Shown: piece after piece, positions 62,115 to 64,000 of the stretch | Layout of the letters: the number at the start of each line of letters is the position of its first letter | How positions within the stretch are numbered: position 1 is the stretch's first letter | Source: Persicitalea jodogahamensis | Lineage (GTDB): Bacteria > Bacteroidota > Bacteroidia > Cytophagales > Spirosomataceae | NCBI RefSeq assembly: GCF_014651615.1 | Contig: NZ_BMXF01000002.1 | Location: 985,629 to 1,049,628, forward strand | DNA: 64,000 bases | Reading direction: 5' to 3' | Made by a program: the position numbers and the translations under genes | Notes under the pieces: generated by a model | The model's input: the letters and a program-made list of their open reading frames with translations, nothing else | Told to the model about the DNA's origin: nothing | Databases searched by the model: none

Positions 62115-63605
62115 ATGAAACAGATACCGAAGCTCATGAAGCCCGCTAAATACATACTTGCCACTTTTCTAAGCCTTTCCCTTCTGGGGCTGGTCAGTTC
62201 CTGCGATAGTGTCCTGGACGAACAGCCTTACAGCCAGCTCTCCGATGCGCAGTTCTGGAAAACCAATGCGGATGCAGAAAGCGGCGTGTCGGCCATTTAC
62301 GACGCCATGCAGAAGACCTACAATTCCAAGTACTATGCCTGGGGTGAGTTTCGGGCCGATAATTTTGTGGCCTCCGCCACTCCCTCGGCCGATGGGCTGG
62401 AACTGCTGACCAACAGCCTTTCGGCGGCAAATTCCGGGACGTTGCGCTGGAATAATTTCTACCTCATTATCGCCCGGGCCAATATCGCCATCGAAAAAAT
62501 ACCTCAGATTCCGGGCTACAATAAGCAACTGCTGGCCGAAGCGCACGCCATTCGCGCCTATGCTTACTTTCATGCGATACGGGTTTGGGGCGACGTGCCT
62601 TTGTTTACCGAGGCCATCACGGGTCTGGATCAGGAAATCCTGAAGCCCAAAACCAAAGCCTCCGAGATTCTGAACAACGTAATTCTGCCGGATATCGAGA
62701 AAGCGGAACAACTGATGGTTCAGACCGTCAATCCCTTTCGCTTTTCAAAAGCCAGTCTGTATGCGTTTCAGGGAGAAGTATTCATGTACCTGAAAGACTT
62801 CACAAAAGCCAAGGCAGCCCTGACCCGGCTGGTGGGCCTGAATGCGTTCAGCCTCGCCACCACCCGCGATGTCTGGGCCAAAATGTTCCTCAACGATCCC
62901 GGGCAGGGCGGCAAATTTATGACAGGCCCCGAACTTATTTTTTCTATAAAGTACAGCGTCACAGAGGACTCCGACCGATCGGGGATTTACAGCGTGTTTT
63001 TTGCCGGACTGCCTACCTATTATATTTCCCCCGCCCTGGAAACCAGATGGCTCGCCGAATTTCCGGTGGACTCGCTCGGCTGGGTCACCAGGTACCCCAC
63101 CTTCGTGCCAAAAACAAAGGGACCCGATGGCAAGCCCATCTACGGCGACTGGCGGTACTTGGAAAGCCGGGAAGCCGGCCGGGAAATCGGTTTGGCGCGA
63201 TTGGCCAAATACACCAAGACCAATATCTCGCCTTCGTTTGACGACAGCAATATTCACGTGTTCCGCTATGCCAATTCTCTGCTCCTGCTGGGGGAAGCTG
63301 AGAACCAACTGGGGAATTCTGCGAAAGCCATCGAGTATGTCAACCAGGTTCGGACTGCCCGGCAACTACCACTCGCAAAAGCGACGGACTACACTACCAA
63401 AGCGGCCGTTGAAAACCTGATCCTGAACGAGCGGCAACTGGAATTGATCGGGGAGGGAGTACGCTGGTGGGACTTGCGCCGCACCGGAAAAGCCGTAGAG
63501 GTGATGGGGCCGATCAATGGCCAGACGGAGGCAAAGCTGCTCTTCCCGATTTTTGACAAACATCTGATCGACAACCCCCTGCTCACCCAAACCACAGGCT
63601 ACTGA
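62115..63605 (+). CDS. SusD/RagB-family nutrient-binding outer membrane lipoprotein (right locus)
   Basis: A 496-residue surface lipoprotein, five bases after the SusC stop. Lipobox ends near Cys30 (LLGLVSSC). SusD features: FWKTNADAESGVSAIYDAMQ, the helix LLAEAHAIRAYAYFHAIRVWG, KASLYAFQGEVFMYLKDFTKA, YANSLLLLGEAENQLGNSAK, and the final NERQLELIGEGVRWWDLRR. Works with SusC to bind and import an oligomeric nutrient. An ATG at 62136 (MKPAKYILATF) would also give a lipoprotein signal and may be the true start. Confidence 0.94.
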   Translation: MKQIPKLMKPAKYILATFLSLSLLGLVSSCDSVLDEQPYSQLSDAQFWKTNADAESGVSAIYDAMQKTYNSKYYAWGEFRADNFVASATPSADGLELLTNSLSAANSGTLRWNNFYLIIARANIAIEKIPQIPGYNKQLLAEAHAIRAYAYFHAIRVWGDVPLFTEAITGLDQEILKPKTKASEILNNVILPDIEKAEQLMVQTVNPFRFSKASLYAFQGEVFMYLKDFTKAKAALTRLVGLNAFSLATTRDVWAKMFLNDPGQGGKFMTGPELIFSIKYSVTEDSDRSGIYSVFFAGLPTYYISPALETRWLAEFPVDSLGWVTRYPTFVPKTKGPDGKPIYGDWRYLESREAGREIGLARLAKYTKTNISPSFDDSNIHVFRYANSLLLLGEAENQLGNSAKAIEYVNQVRTARQLPLAKATDYTTKAAVENLILNERQLELIGEGVRWWDLRRTGKAVEVMGPINGQTEAKLLFPIFDKHLIDNPLLTQTTGY

Positions 63606-63633
63606 TTCGTGTAAATAATAAAATTGGAAAATC

Positions 63634-64000
63634 ATGAAAGTAAAAAGCTTACTAAAAATTCTAACCTGCTCTGGGTTAGTACTTCTGATGACAGGCTGCG
63701 ACCTGGAAGTTCAGAAACCGTATGATTTTCAGCCCGAGGTTTTTCCGTTGGCTACGTTCGAAAATCAAACGGTCTGGGATTGGCTGCAGACCCAGAAAAG
63801 CCCCGGAGGACTGGCCGCGGTCGATCAGTACAAGTTTGACTTCCTGATCGAAGCCATCGAGCTTACCGGCTTGAAAGAAGAGTTCAACCGAAAAGGGGAC
63901 AAACGAACTTTTTTGCTCCTGAACAACAATGCGTTCGATGACGCCAACGAAATCCTTCAGACACTTACCGGCTCTACCAAGAAAACCTTGAAAGATGCCG
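63634..64000 (+). CDS. Fasciclin-like lipoprotein, N-terminal part (cut by right edge)
   Basis: From ATG 63634 the frame is open to the window end (122 codons). The start is a lipoprotein signal with the lipobox at Cys22 (LLMTGC). After it, TVWDWLQTQ, YKFDFLIEAIELTGLKEEF and RTFLLLNNNAFDDANEIL follow the order of a fasciclin (FAS1) domain: first helix, second helix and the strand before the conserved NxAF. It lies 28 bases after the SusD stop on the same strand, and FAS1 lipoproteins commonly follow SusCD pairs in Bacteroidota, so it is probably a surface subunit of this locus. Confidence 0.75.
   Translation, partial: MKVKSLLKILTCSGLVLLMTGCDLEVQKPYDFQPEVFPLATFENQTVWDWLQTQKSPGGLAAVDQYKFDFLIEAIELTGLKEEFNRKGDKRTFLLLNNNAFDDANEILQTLTGSTKKTLKDA

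Noticed and set aside
1-64000. tRNA, rRNA, CRISPR arrays, insertion sequences, phage genes, restriction or defence systems
   Set aside because: None seen. Gaps between genes are short, no repeat-spacer pattern and no transposase, integrase or defence motif was recognised.

Overview
The window looks like chromosomal DNA of a Bacteroidota species of the class Cytophagia, most probably a Spirosomataceae-like soil or water bacterium. The sequence basis is two SusC/SusD pairs, each with its own FecI-type sigma factor and FecR anti-sigma factor, a LytS/LytTR pair, a CHU_C/T9SS-like C-terminal domain, several TAnnTTTG promoter elements, weak or absent Shine-Dalgarno sequences, several TTG starts and a GC content of roughly 50-58% in most genes. 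The genus is inference. No rRNA, tRNA, CRISPR array, insertion sequence or phage gene was seen.

Layout. Positions 1-9400 hold mixed housekeeping and secreted genes: an NmrA-like oxidoreductase cut by the left edge, a YetF/DUF421 membrane protein, a 2-hydroxyacid dehydrogenase, a lamin-tail surface protein, an HD hydrolase, small conserved proteins, a GH18 chitinase and a voltage-gated-type potassium channel with a zinc ribbon tail. An AT-rich patch (about 6180-7080) carries a RibD/DHFR-like reductase that looks acquired. Positions 9400-16500 hold sugar and sugar-acid genes: an atypical short-chain dehydrogenase, an exported enolase-superfamily enzyme divergent from an exported RraA-family protein, and a PfkB kinase translationally coupled to an AGE-family epimerase. 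Positions 16500-29000 hold mreB, an acyltransferase, a DUF1800-DUF1501 pair, a Tat-type sugar isomerase-like protein, an MlaE-MlaF-MlaD lipid transport set and two proteins of poorly known function. Positions 29000-43100 hold a large TonB-dependent receptor-like barrel, an SDR/Gfo-Idh/SGNH-hydrolase group, a flavin disulfide reductase, argS and an M19 dipeptidase.

Positions 43100-64000 are the most structured part. Two complete nutrient-uptake operons of identical gene order (sigma, FecR, SusC, SusD) point outward from a central module made of a PhoD-type phosphatase, a TonB-dependent barrel and a LytS/LytTR system. In each operon the SusC protein keeps an N-terminal STN signalling domain, so substrate binding at the outer membrane can plausibly be relayed through FecR to the sigma factor. 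The right-hand operon continues off the window with a fasciclin-like lipoprotein.

The best candidates for something little described are the mirrored twin Sus/ECF loci around a phosphatase, the exported enolase/RraA pair (possible periplasmic sugar-acid breakdown), the DUF1501 protein fused to a surface-type beta domain beside a DUF1800 partner without its own signal peptide, and the SDR that has Asn where the catalytic Lys is expected.
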